From IMG/VR virus record IMGVR_UViG_3300037258_000590, positions 62,001-126,000 of that record: a stretch of 64,000 nucleotides of DNA; one strand, written 5' to 3'. Below the pieces are notes generated by a model. It had not been told where the DNA came from. It was given only the letters and a program-made list of their open reading frames with translations, and did not search any database. A program made the translations under genes and the position numbers. Shown in pieces: positions 45,016-53,604 of this stretch (positions are counted from its first letter, which is position 1; each line of letters begins with the position of its first letter). Source of the stretch: a virus.

Positions 45016-47819
45016 CGGACAGACCTTCCCGGATCGTAGTGGCGGCGGCGCTTGTTCAGTGCCCACAAGGCGAGCGTGGCTGCGGTGACCGGCGTGATGT
45101 CGGATTCGCTGTCGCGCCGGGACCAGGCTTTGCCGCCGTCGCCGACGACGCGGGTCTCGGCCCTGGCCACCGCGTGCCACATGCCAGGGGCGTTTTCCTG
45201 GCCGAAGTGGATCAGGCGCTTCCCGGGAACGGTGCTGCGGACGCTGGCGACAATGAAAGCGAACGCGGCTGCTTCGTCCGCGCTGGATGCGGTCAGGACC
45301 TCGATGCCGGCTTTGACCGCATCATCGATCAGGCCGGCGGCAGGCCCGTTCTTCGGCATCGCGATGACAATCGGCCGCCAGGCCTTGCGCAGCTCGGTCA
45401 GCCGTGGGATGACCCAGGAGACGCCCTCGCGGTGGCAGCCTTGCGGGATCTCCGCAACCGGCCGCTCGGGCTCGGCCAGGGCGAGACGCACGGCCAGCGC
45501 CTCCGGCGTGCCAGCGCGGGCGGCCATCATGGCGGCGATCTCGGTCTCGATCCCGGCGCGGGAGGGCCCGGGTACGGCAGGCCGGTACCAGGCAGCGGCG
45601 ATCGACGCGCTGAGCATGTCGGGGTCGACATCCACAGCGAACGCGATAGGCCGTGTCGTGCCGCCGGGATCGGCGATGGTGCAGGCTTCCCACTGCTCGC
45701 GGGAGATCACCGACCAGGCTTCGTCTTCGGTGGGCCAGTCGCCGACGCCGAGCCGTTCCCGGTCGAAGGCCTGGGCGCTCATCGCCTCCATTTCCTTGGC
45801 GACATGCTGGACGGAAATCCGGGTGCCGAGCGCGGGATTGGCCTTGGCCCAGGACCGCGGGTCATCCCGGTCGTCATGCAGGGCGCAGGTGACGTAGTGG
45901 TTGGTGACCCGGCCGCGCAGCTCATCTCGCGGGCAGCTGTCCAGGTGCGGGCTGACCGACCATTCAGCGCCCATCAGGCTGGCGTCATTGCGGAGCACCC
46001 GGCGCCGTACCGAGCCGAGCTGGACGGAATCCTTATAGCCGGCGGAGGCGGTGTAGATCATCTGCGGATTAGGGACGGCGCTCATGGTCGGCATCGACGC
46101 GCCGACCTGATCGTCGCTGAGGATCATAGCTTCGTCGTAGATCACCGCGTCGGCGGTGAATGACCGGCCGGAACCACGAGAGCGGGCCAGGAACCGGAGC
46201 CGCGGGGTGATCGAGCGGCGGATCATCGCGCCCGTCGAGCCGAAGATCAAGGTGGGGACCGAGCGCAGTTCGATGGCCTCGTCGCCATGGGACGTGGTGA
46301 TCGACTTGACCCGCTTGCGCAGCTCGTCGTAGGCGGTGATGGTGTCGCGGACCCGGCGGAAGTGCTCAGCGGCGGCCTTGAATTCGTGCGCGGTATGGAT
46401 CAGCATTTTCTCGCCGAACACGAACAGGCCGCCGAGTTCCCGGACTTCGAGGCAGTTGTGCGTCGGAGTGAACGTGTGCCCGAGCAGGAACACGCCGTCT
46501 TTCGCGACGACGGTAATGCACCGGACCGGCACCGAGGGCACCGGCCGGACATCAGTGATGCTCATCAGCTCATGCCGCCGGGATACGGGGAACCGCCAGC
46601 GCTCGGCCTTGCGAGGGAGAGCGAACGGGTTAAACGAGGGCGTCCACAAGAACCTGGCCTGATCCCGGTGCGGCTGGCCATTCAGTGACACAGGGCGATC
46701 CCGGCGCGCTACCCGGATACCGAGACTCCGGGCCAGCCGGTGGAATCCCTCCGCGATCCGGGGATTCGACGCCGTGAACTCCGCCTGGGGCGATTTGTTC
46801 GTGATGGCGATAGAGCCATCTGAGTCCATCAGCCCGCGCAGCAGCGCCAGCCGCTGAACCGGGGAGGCCGTCAGGTAGATCTCCGGGATGTGCTTATCGC
46901 CCCAGACGCCTAGGCGCCGGCAGCGTGACTCGAATCCGTCGCGCATGCGGCCGAGGGTGATGCGAACATCCCATACGCCGCGCAAGGCCTGCTCCCGGGC
47001 ACTGGCCTTTGCTCCAGCTGCGCTCACGAGTGCCTGAACCCATTCCAGGTCTGCCTTGCCGCACGTAATGACAGGACCTTTCGCGTACCCGTCGCCCAGC
47101 CAGTATCCGAGCAGGTACGGGTCAACTGGCAAGGCAGCCTCGGGTGTATCGGGCACCGCGTCGCACCGCACCCGGTAACGGTAGGCCTTCCGGCCCGTAT
47201 CCCGCGGGGGGAAGGCGAAGTCGCCGGCGATTCTTCCCGTAGTGAGATCCTGCCACCGGCCCCTGGTGTCCCTGACGTGCCAGAGGTGATCTTCATCAGC
47301 GGTATACACCGACCCGTCAGTAAACGTCACGGCGTAACACGGCCGGTCCCGGAAAACGCCGGTTACCGCCGTGACCCGCGTCGGCTGGCCGTCCGATCCG
47401 TACACGAAATCTCCGGGGAGCAGAGCACCTATTGCCTGCCAGCCCCGGTTTACTGTCAGTACCGGTGTAATGACAGAAATCGCCTGATTTTTCCCGTTCT
47501 GGCGGCTGACGATGAGCATGCACTCGAATGCGGCCCATTTGCCGTCCGGCTGGGTACCGCAGGCCTCGGTCAGCCACCATTGCTGCCACGGGTCCAGGTC
47601 GTAGCCGAAACCGGCACCCCAGTCCAGCAGGTCGCTGCTCTGGTAATCCCCGCACCCGCAGGCGTAATCGCGGTTGTCACAGGAAACGCAGGCCGGGTTC
47701 TTCTCCCGGTGCCTCGGCGGCGCGGTCCAGAATCTCGGCTCCTGGCTGCCGGTGAGCCCGCGCAGGACCTGGCCGCCAGGCAGGATAAAGTCCGGCACGA
47801 CCCGCAGCGTGACAGGCAT
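45012..47819 (-). CDS. terminase large subunit interrupted by an intein
   Basis: 935-residue precursor; spliced enzyme about 592 residues. The ATPase P-loop variant is VSRQNGKNQ, split by the intein directly before LEVRELGGLF. Walker B is AVIYDEAMILSDD; the sequence IYTASAGYKDS follows. The C-terminal nuclease half contains FAVDVDPDMLSASI and later VVGDGGKAWSRRDSESDITP. It packages DNA through the portal. An upstream leader lies at 47859-47910. Confidence 0.93.
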   Translation of the reverse strand: MPVTLRVVPDFILPGGQVLRGLTGSQEPRFWTAPPRHREKNPACVSCDNRDYACGCGDYQSSDLLDWGAGFGYDLDPWQQWWLTEACGTQPDGKWAAFECMLIVSRQNGKNQAISVITPVLTVNRGWQAIGALLPGDFVYGSDGQPTRVTAVTGVFRDRPCYAVTFTDGSVYTADEDHLWHVRDTRGRWQDLTTGRIAGDFAFPPRDTGRKAYRYRVRCDAVPDTPEAALPVDPYLLGYWLGDGYAKGPVITCGKADLEWVQALVSAAGAKASAREQALRGVWDVRITLGRMRDGFESRCRRLGVWGDKHIPEIYLTASPVQRLALLRGLMDSDGSIAITNKSPQAEFTASNPRIAEGFHRLARSLGIRVARRDRPVSLNGQPHRDQARFLWTPSFNPFALPRKAERWRFPVSRRHELMSITDVRPVPSVPVRCITVVAKDGVFLLGHTFTPTHNCLEVRELGGLFVFGEKMLIHTAHEFKAAAEHFRRVRDTITAYDELRKRVKSITTSHGDEAIELRSVPTLIFGSTGAMIRRSITPRLRFLARSRGSGRSFTADAVIYDEAMILSDDQVGASMPTMSAVPNPQMIYTASAGYKDSVQLGSVRRRVLRNDASLMGAEWSVSPHLDSCPRDELRGRVTNHYVTCALHDDRDDPRSWAKANPALGTRISVQHVAKEMEAMSAQAFDRERLGVGDWPTEDEAWSVISREQWEACTIADPGGTTRPIAFAVDVDPDMLSASIAAAWYRPAVPGPSRAGIETEIAAMMAARAGTPEALAVRLALAEPERPVAEIPQGCHREGVSWVIPRLTELRKAWRPIVIAMPKNGPAAGLIDDAVKAGIEVLTASSADEAAAFAFIVASVRSTVPGKRLIHFGQENAPGMWHAVARAETRVVGDGGKAWSRRDSESDITPVTAATLALWALNKRRRHYDPGRSVR
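46455..47483 (-). mobile_element. class 3-type intein in terminase
   Basis: Residues 113-455 (343 aa). Residue 1 is Ala (AISVITPVLTVNRGW) and not Cys/Ser. Trp in DEDHLW, Cys in VRCITVVAKDG and Thr in TPTHN form the WCT set that defines class 3 inteins; Cys is the +1 residue. LAGLIDADG-like motifs (LLGYWLGDGYAKG, ALLRGLMDSDGSI) are present. Confidence 0.85.
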
Positions 47820-47858
47820 GACCGGAGCCGGGGCCCTTCCCAGTCGGAGGAGAGGTCA

Positions 47859-47910
47859 GGTTCCCGGCTCCGGAATTCACGGCCGCGGGCGTTGCTGTCT
47901 GTAAGAGTAC
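47859..47910 (-). promoter_or_regulatory. promoter and conserved leader motif (terminase operon)
   Basis: Minus-strand TACTCT (47909-47904), then CGCCCGCGGCCGTGAATTCC and GGAGCCGGGAACC. Confidence 0.55.
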
Positions 47911-48123
47911 CGGCCAACTACGCATTATCCCGCGCGGGACGGCCGGGTCAGGGCGGGATCATGCGCTCAGCCAGCCCACCTGCACCTGACCGTGCTGTGA
48001 CGAGGATTCAGCTCGCGTATCTGGTCAGATTCCGCCCGGCCTAGGTGCTCTGGCAGCACCGTCACGTAATCCGCCAGCGCGACCTCGCCCCGCCACACGG
48101 CTTATGCCGGCGGCACGCCCGCC

Positions 48124-48318
48124 ATGATCTGCGCGACCTGCGCCGGCTTCCCGGCGTACAGGCATGTGCCTGTGGCGTCCCGCAGGATCTGCCGCGAGTG
48201 CGCACCGCAACTTGCAGGAGTCTCCGCAGCCCGGCGGGCGCCTCAGCCCCGGCCGGGCTGCGGTACCGGGCGGCGCGGCCGGCATCCGCTGCCGGACAAC
48301 CCAGCGGCCCGCAGGTAG
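48124..48318 (+). CDS. small zinc-ribbon protein
   Basis: 64 residues (MICATCAGFPAYRHVPVASR) with CATC and CREC, a simple zinc ribbon, then a basic proline-rich tail. G/C-ending codons support it over the minus-strand frames here. Stands alone between the terminase and the metabolic block. Confidence 0.5.
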   Translation: MICATCAGFPAYRHVPVASRRICRECAPQLAGVSAARRAPQPRPGCGTGRRGRHPLPDNPAARR

Positions 48319-48418
48319 CAGTCCCGTCCATGCGCCCGTCTGCTGTAAAACGGAGTAATGGCTGCCCTTACCGGCACATCGACCCGGCTGCCGTTACCTA
48401 TTATCCCGGGAAAAACCT

Positions 48419-48712
48419 TTACGCCTTGTCCGCGGGCGCATCAGCCCGGCCGTCACTGTCTAGCCTGCCAGGCCGAGGCCACTCCCGGGTGCAGGCCCGG
48501 CACAGGTGCCGCAGGTGATTATCGTCCGGCGCGGATCCGCAAGCGTGCTCGCCGTCTTCAGCTGTACAGGTCTTTCCCATGGCCCGGCGCTGGGCAAGCA
48601 CGAACTCGATGTCGCGCAAATCGTGCTCGGTCAGGCCGGCGATATGCCGGTTCCGGGCCAGGACCAGTTCCAGCTTGCCGCCGCAGCCGTGCTCAAGGAT
48701 CTCAACGTGCAC
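48419..48712 (-). CDS. Cys/His-containing hypothetical protein
   Basis: 97 residues from GTG (VHVEILEHGCGGKLELVLAR). The charged helix LTEHDLRDIEFVLAQRRAMG is followed by CTAEDGEHACG and HLCRACTREW, probably a zinc site. Function unknown. Confidence 0.55.
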   Translation of the reverse strand: MHVEILEHGCGGKLELVLARNRHIAGLTEHDLRDIEFVLAQRRAMGKTCTAEDGEHACGSAPDDNHLRHLCRACTREWPRPGRLDSDGRADAPADKA

Positions 48713-48716
48713 GGGG

Positions 48717-48902
48717 TTACCCGATCCCAGCCCATGCCCCGGCCTGGATGCCGATGGCAAGCACCCCGGCCTGGATGCCGAACGTCACGGCCATCATGCC
48801 GCCGGTGACAAACGCGGCAATGCCAGCACGGAGCATGATCAGGGCAATGACGGAGAACGCGAAAACGACGTGAGGACTGCGCGCGACGGCGAGCGTGATC
48901 AT
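48717..48902 (-). CDS. small membrane protein
   Basis: 61 residues, nearly all hydrophobic (VVFAFSVIALIMLRAGIAAF, then VTFGIQAGVLAIGIQAGAWA) and predicted to span the membrane twice. The start overlaps the PurA-like stop (ATGA). Confidence 0.6.
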   Translation of the reverse strand: MITLAVARSPHVVFAFSVIALIMLRAGIAAFVTGGMMAVTFGIQAGVLAIGIQAGAWAGIG

Positions 48903-50185
48903 GCCAGGGCCTCCGAAGCGGCCAGCTTGCGGTCCGGGCCGGGGCCGCAGGAACGGAGCACCAGCGGGGCCTGAGCGACCCGGGCCAGGTCATGTGCCAG
49001 GACATCGGGGCTGCTAGCAGGCTCATCCTCGTAAACCGGCTTGCTGCCGGACAGAACCCGGGTGAACCCTTCCTGCCAGGGCAGGTTCCGTGGCGGCCCA
49101 GGATGCAGCCGCGTAATGCGAGTGCCGTACAGGCCGGTGTAGGCGGTGCACAACCGGAGCCGGCTCACGTCGGCGTCCAGGTGGGTGACGGCGAGCCCGT
49201 CGATGCCGCCGCTGGCCTGGACGGCGTAGTCCAGGGCCAGCGCGTCAGGGTGGCCGAGCCGGAACGCGCCCTGCCACTGACCGGCCGTGTTGCGCGGCTC
49301 TGCGAAGTCCAGTGCCGGGTCCTCGGTGACGAACGGGCCAGCACCGTGCCGGGTCATGTAGGAGCGGGTGACCCCGAGCACGTAACCTTGCTCGTCCTGC
49401 TCGGCAAGCAGCGTCTGAGCGTTCGCCGAGGTAGTGGTGGACCAGGTGGTATACGGATGCCAGCCGCGCCATTCGTCCAGCAGGACGCCCTGAGCGCCCT
49501 CGAAGATGACAGGGCCCTGCTGCAGCAGCTGGCTCAGGTGCGGGCTGCCGTCCACCAGGCGGATACGCGCGGCGAACGCCGCGTACGCTTCGGTGAGATC
49601 CGCGGCGCTGGGTACGCCCCCCAGAGGGCCGGCATCCTCGGCGAGCAGCAGCCGGGCCCAGGTCAGCTTGCGGCGCAGCTCCCAGGCCGGGCCGGCGCAG
49701 TCCCCGGCGCGGACCGCGGCGTCAGGGTGCTCCAGCGCGCACCGGGCGGTCTCCCCGATGCCCACGCCGCACGACCCGTGCCGGCCGGCACCGCGGGCGT
49801 TTTCCCGGGCCTGGTTAGCAGCGGCGTGGTACGGCGTGGTGATCAGGGCTTCGCGGTCCACGGCGATCAGGTCCAGCGGCGCGGGCACGCCGATAGCGGC
49901 CAGGTGCGCGGCTTCAGCGGCCAGCGCGAGCGGGTCGAGCATCATGTAGCGGCTCAGGAACGTCGGCACGCCATGCAGGGTGCCGGACCCGAACTGCGCG
50001 AAAACGTGCTCGCGCATGACGTGAATCACGTTGTGGCCAGCTTGCGCGCCGCCGTTGTGCCGGACCACGGCGGCGACGGGCCGCTCCCCCCGCAGCGCGG
50101 TGCCGCGAGGGGAGCACAGCCAGTCGGTGACCGAGCCCTTCCCCTCGTCACCGAACCCGAGTCCGGTAACTATGACATGAGTCAC
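48899..50185 (-). CDS. adenylosuccinate synthetase-family protein (phage type)
   Basis: 428 residues. P-loop LGFGDEGKGSVTDWL retains the catalytic Asp; VVRHNGGAQAGHNVI, GSCGVGIGET, FEGAQGVLLDE and TTTSANA follow the PurA pattern, and RSYMTRHGAGPF is the loop before the nucleotide site. It condenses IMP (or dGMP in PurZ relatives) with aspartate using GTP. PurZ enzymes of 2-aminoadenine phages replace this Asp, so the Z-genome reading is not supported. Similar stand-alone proteins occur in other large phages. It is coupled to the vWA gene. Confidence 0.85.
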   Translation of the reverse strand: MTHVIVTGLGFGDEGKGSVTDWLCSPRGTALRGERPVAAVVRHNGGAQAGHNVIHVMREHVFAQFGSGTLHGVPTFLSRYMMLDPLALAAEAAHLAAIGVPAPLDLIAVDREALITTPYHAAANQARENARGAGRHGSCGVGIGETARCALEHPDAAVRAGDCAGPAWELRRKLTWARLLLAEDAGPLGGVPSAADLTEAYAAFAARIRLVDGSPHLSQLLQQGPVIFEGAQGVLLDEWRGWHPYTTWSTTTSANAQTLLAEQDEQGYVLGVTRSYMTRHGAGPFVTEDPALDFAEPRNTAGQWQGAFRLGHPDALALDYAVQASGGIDGLAVTHLDADVSRLRLCTAYTGLYGTRITRLHPGPPRNLPWQEGFTRVLSGSKPVYEDEPASSPDVLAHDLARVAQAPLVLRSCGPGPDRKLAASEALA

Positions 50186-51150
50186 AGCCGGTCGCTGCCT
50201 GAGCCGCTGCCGTACAGGTCAGCTGGCGCGGCGGCACTGACGACCTGGCCGCCGCGGGCCGAGCCGAGCGTGGCCAGCGCCTTGCCGACGACACCGCCGG
50301 CGGTGGACCCGACATCGTGCAGGTCGGACAGGCCGCCGTCCAGGTCAGTGGCGTCTTCAGCCAGGCCGATGGTCAGCGCGATGGTTTCGGCTACGGCGTC
50401 AAGGTCGTCCAGCGCGATGACGTTCTGGCCGAACAGCTTGCGCCAGAACTCCAGCACCTGCGCGTCACCAGCGTGAGCGGTCCCGGCAGGGATGATGAAG
50501 TAGACGTCCCAGCGTTGCAGGACCTCTGCGACGATGGTCTCCAGCGGGATGTCCTCGCTCAGCTCGTCGCCGATGATCCTGGCTACCTCGCGTGCTTTGA
50601 CCTGCGGGTAGGCCATCTCGTCCCCGATGAGGAAGCAGTATCCCCGCCGGCGGCGCTTGTCCCAGGCGTCAGTCTGGACGTGCCGGGCGAGCCAGTACAG
50701 GAACAGCTCGTACGATTCGGTTTTCTGGCCGCCGCCGTTGCCTTCGAGATAGATCTTGCCGAGAACTTCCTCCATCGCGTTACCAGACTCGAACTCTCCT
50801 ACCTGCAAGGGGGCACGATCAGTGGTAGCGTCCCCGATCGCCCCGAACATGACCTGCGGGTGCGCGACGTAACCCTTGAGCAGCAGCAGGCCGAGCAGCG
50901 CCGGCAGTTTAGCCTGAAGCCCGCGCGGCACCTTGTCCATGGACCCGGTGACGTCGAACGGCACGGCAACCGGCGTCGACTCGGGGTGCTCCGCGGAGTC
51001 CCGGGATTCCCTGTCCGCACCTCTCGGGTCGAGATCAGCATGCACCTTCGTGGCCCCGCTGTCGCTGTACGCGAAGTCGCTGACGCTATGCATGCTCCGG
51101 TAGGCCTTAGCGGCGTCATACGTGCTGGCTGACCAGCTTCCTCGTCCCAT
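50182..51150 (-). CDS. von Willebrand factor A-domain protein
   Basis: 322 residues. The MIDAS motif is DVTGSM (VPFDVTGSMDKVPRGLQAKL) near residue 66, with GDEMAYP and later threonine strand ends. vWA proteins bind partners through a metal ion and often work with ATPases, kinases or J proteins. TAATG overlap with the J-domain gene suggests a joint system. The last 60 residues are low-complexity. Confidence 0.8.
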   Translation of the reverse strand: MGRGSWSASTYDAAKAYRSMHSVSDFAYSDSGATKVHADLDPRGADRESRDSAEHPESTPVAVPFDVTGSMDKVPRGLQAKLPALLGLLLLKGYVAHPQVMFGAIGDATTDRAPLQVGEFESGNAMEEVLGKIYLEGNGGGQKTESYELFLYWLARHVQTDAWDKRRRRGYCFLIGDEMAYPQVKAREVARIIGDELSEDIPLETIVAEVLQRWDVYFIIPAGTAHAGDAQVLEFWRKLFGQNVIALDDLDAVAETIALTIGLAEDATDLDGGLSDLHDVGSTAGGVVGKALATLGSARGGQVVSAAAPADLYGSGSGSDRL

Positions 51151-52109
51151 TACGGCGTCCTTCCTGCAGTTGTCCCCGTAGCCGGGATGGCGAACGGGCG
51201 GAACGTGCGCGGCCCCCAGAGCCGCTCGATCAGGTCATCAAGGTCGGCAAGCGCGGCCCAGGCGTCCAGGTCCGGGATGAGCTGACAGCCCCGGGCGAAC
51301 GCGGCCAGCTGACGTGGCAAGACGGCCGGCCAGATAAGCCAGGTCATCAGTTTCGCGGCCATGGCCACGTCGGTGCCGGTCCTGGCGGTCTTGCTGTCCA
51401 GGACTGCGGCCGGGTACCAGGAACGCCAGGCGCGGGGCACGGCGGTGAGCTGATGCTGCGGCCCGGCGCCGGAATAACACCAGTCGGCCAGGACAAGGCC
51501 GTGCTCGGCAGGGTGGATCAGGACATGCGGCGGCAGCACGGCGCCGTGGACGAGGCCGGCCCGGCTGGCGCCGCCGAGCGCGAACAGCAGCCGCCGCCAC
51601 ATCCAGGCGGCATCCCGCGGGTCCAGGCCGCCAGGATAGGCAGTATGCACGGTTCCGAGCATGACGAAGCCGTTCAGCTCGGCGATCGTGTTCACCTGGC
51701 GGGTCATGCCGGTGCCCGGGTCCTTCTGCCGCACGGCGGTGACCAGGGCAGGATAGAACGCGCGGACCTTGACGGGCGCGTCGCTGGCGAGCGTGCGCAG
51801 AGCACGGGCTTCGGCGCGCATGAGATCGCTGTCGGCCGGGTCGCGGGGCATCTTGGCGAGCTGGCCCGGCCCGGCCCGGTACAGGTTGGCGATATCACCG
51901 CGGTACGCGAGATCGCTGTCTCCCCGGGCGGCGCCGGCTTTCAGCTCGCCGAGCCGCTTGAACGCAGCCTCAGCGGCCGGATTGCCGGGATTGGTGTCCG
52001 GGTGCACGGCGGCGGCCAGCGACCGGAAGCCTGGTTTGCCGTCACCGAACAGGTCGGCGGCCACTCGCGCGGCCATGATCAGCTTGATCGCGTCACCGGC
52101 GGCCATCAT
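51150..52109 (-). CDS. J-domain protein fused to a pseudokinase-like domain
   Basis: 319 residues. The first 60 residues contain a J-domain with the HPD motif (LAAAVHPDTNPGNPA). The C-terminal part is like a protein kinase lobe: HGAVLPPHVLIHPAEHGLVL and ADWCYS resemble the catalytic and DFG loops but lack the catalytic Asp after His-Gly, so it is probably a pseudokinase. It is coupled to the vWA gene; together they resemble chaperone-assembly modules. The function in phage is unknown. Confidence 0.65.
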   Translation of the reverse strand: MMAAGDAIKLIMAARVAADLFGDGKPGFRSLAAAVHPDTNPGNPAAEAAFKRLGELKAGAARGDSDLAYRGDIANLYRAGPGQLAKMPRDPADSDLMRAEARALRTLASDAPVKVRAFYPALVTAVRQKDPGTGMTRQVNTIAELNGFVMLGTVHTAYPGGLDPRDAAWMWRRLLFALGGASRAGLVHGAVLPPHVLIHPAEHGLVLADWCYSGAGPQHQLTAVPRAWRSWYPAAVLDSKTARTGTDVAMAAKLMTWLIWPAVLPRQLAAFARGCQLIPDLDAWAALADLDDLIERLWGPRTFRPFAIPATGTTAGRTP

Positions 52110-52835
52110 CAGTCCTCGCTTCCCAGGCGGGCCTGTGCAGCAGCCTGCATTACCCCCGCGGCGATCATCGCGCCGCCGCCCCGGCGCAGCACGATGCCCG
52201 TATCGCCCATGCCGGCCGGCGTTGCCCCGTATTCTGCGGACCTGGCCGGGAGGACCAGCATCTGGTCCAGGGCCGCAGCCAGCTCCTCTTCAGACAATCG
52301 CAGCATCCCGGCACCCGCACCCGGAAGATTTCCTTCCGCAGCCATCTGCAGGATGGCCGCGAACGCCTCGCAGTTACCCGTCGCGTCGTTGACCGGATGG
52401 TGATCGTGCCTGGTCCGGCGGAAAGACTTCCACTTCTGGGTGTTGCCCCAGGCCCCGTTCAGGCCCGCCCAGAAATCCGAGATCCGCCGGGCCGAATGGC
52501 CGAACGGATTAGCCACGCCCGCGGCGTCGCACATGCCGGCGATCCACATGAAGTCATACGCCGGGTTATCCGAGACCATCACCGGGCGGTCGCCCTCGCA
52601 CACCGCGGCTACCCACCTGATCAGATCGGCGGCTACCTCGAAGTTCCCGTTGAGCCGCTTGCCGACCACGGGGACAGCCGGGTTCTCCGGGTCCGGAGAG
52701 GACTCGAACAGCTGGCCGTAGAAGCTGACCCGGCTGGCGTAGTGCACCGCGCCGAATTCGGTCAGCGTGCCGTTCACCGGGGAAGTCCCGCGGGCTTCGC
52801 AGTCCACGAAGACCAGGTTGCTCATCCGGGACATG
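52109..52835 (-). CDS. DEDDh-family 3'-5' exonuclease-like protein
   Basis: 241 residues from ATG at 52835, with AGGAGGAG upstream. Exo I is FVDCEARGTS, Exo II is SDNPAYDFMWIAG, Exo III is HHPVNDATGNCEAF with His and Asp. The fold is that of DnaQ/RNase T proofreading or RNA-trimming enzymes. The C-terminal 70 residues are helical with a glycine stretch. Substrate (DNA or RNA) is not known. Confidence 0.75.
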
Positions 52836-52857
52836 CGCACTCCTCCTGAGCTGGCGG

Positions 52858-53412
52858 TCATGGCGTTTCCAGGGCCAGCATCTCGCGGGTCATCATCAGG
52901 GCGACGCCGAGCCAGTTGTGCCCGGCCCAGGTCTTGCCGGCCTGGGGCCACCAGGGCAGCTCGCGAGACCATTTCGGATGCCCTTCGGCGACGGCCCCCC
53001 AGTCAGTGTCGCCATGCCAGTTGCCTTCTACGAGGACCCGCTTGGCGGTGGCGAGCAAGGCGGCGCACAGGTCCGGGTGCTGGGTGTACTTGCAGAGCTG
53101 AACCTGGAGCATGACCGCGCCGCGGAGCTGATCCCAGCCGGGCCGGAGCCGGATCGCGCGGCCCATGCGCCTGGCCTGCTGCCAGGTTCCCAGGCGGGCG
53201 ATCCGCTCACGTTCCTCCCAGTCCAGGCTCTTGGCCCCGTGGAAGGCGTGCTCAGCGCTCGGGTACACGGTGTTCTCGAACCAGATCACGCACGGGTGCG
53301 GGTTGGCCAGGAACGCGTGCTCGCCGCGGAAGCTGATGACGGGTTCCGCGGCGAGGCCGCCGGCAGCACGGACGGCAGCCGCAGCGACATCAAACCGCAT
53401 GACCTCGTTCAC
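52858..53412 (-). CDS. NADAR (YbiA-like) domain protein
   Basis: 184 residues from GTG at 53412. The family pattern is clear: PHPCVIWFENTVYPSAEHAF, KSLDWEERERIARL, and GWDQLRGAVMLQVQLCKYTQ near residue 110; DTDWGAVAEGHPKW near the end. NADAR enzymes act on ADP-ribose or on riboflavin intermediates; some reverse ADP-ribosylation of guanine in DNA. In a phage this could counter an ADP-ribosylating host defence (inference). A degenerate copy of its start lies at 54.6-54.7 kb. Confidence 0.85.
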   Translation of the reverse strand: MNEVMRFDVAAAAVRAAGGLAAEPVISFRGEHAFLANPHPCVIWFENTVYPSAEHAFHGAKSLDWEERERIARLGTWQQARRMGRAIRLRPGWDQLRGAVMLQVQLCKYTQHPDLCAALLATAKRVLVEGNWHGDTDWGAVAEGHPKWSRELPWWPQAGKTWAGHNWLGVALMMTREMLALETP

Positions 53413-53585
53413 GGGAATCCTGCCCCGGCGATCAGGACGAGCCCGATGAAAACGCAGACCGCAATAAACCCGGTGATCTCAGGTTCGGCAGCGCATGCGC
53501 ACAGGCCGCGCCGGATCTTGTCCCGGACGCACAGCAAGCAGGCGCGTTCCGTCACGGGCGCCTTTTCCTGGCTGTTGCCGCTCAT
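53409..53585 (-). CDS. small CxxC membrane protein
   Basis: 58 residues from ATG at 53585 (MSGNSQEKAPVTERACLLCV) with CLLC then CACAAEPE, followed by one membrane helix (ITGFIAVCVFIGLVLIAGAG). Coupled to the NADAR start (GTGA). Function unknown. Confidence 0.6.
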   Translation of the reverse strand: MSGNSQEKAPVTERACLLCVRDKIRRGLCACAAEPEITGFIAVCVFIGLVLIAGAGFP

Positions 53586-53604
53586 GCTGTCGTGGCGTCC
53601 TTCC

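Noticed and set aside
48899-50185. PurZ and a 2-aminoadenine (Z) genome
   Set aside because: The P-loop keeps GDEGKG with the catalytic Asp, whereas PurZ replaces it, and no DatZ or DpoZ partner is seen in the window.
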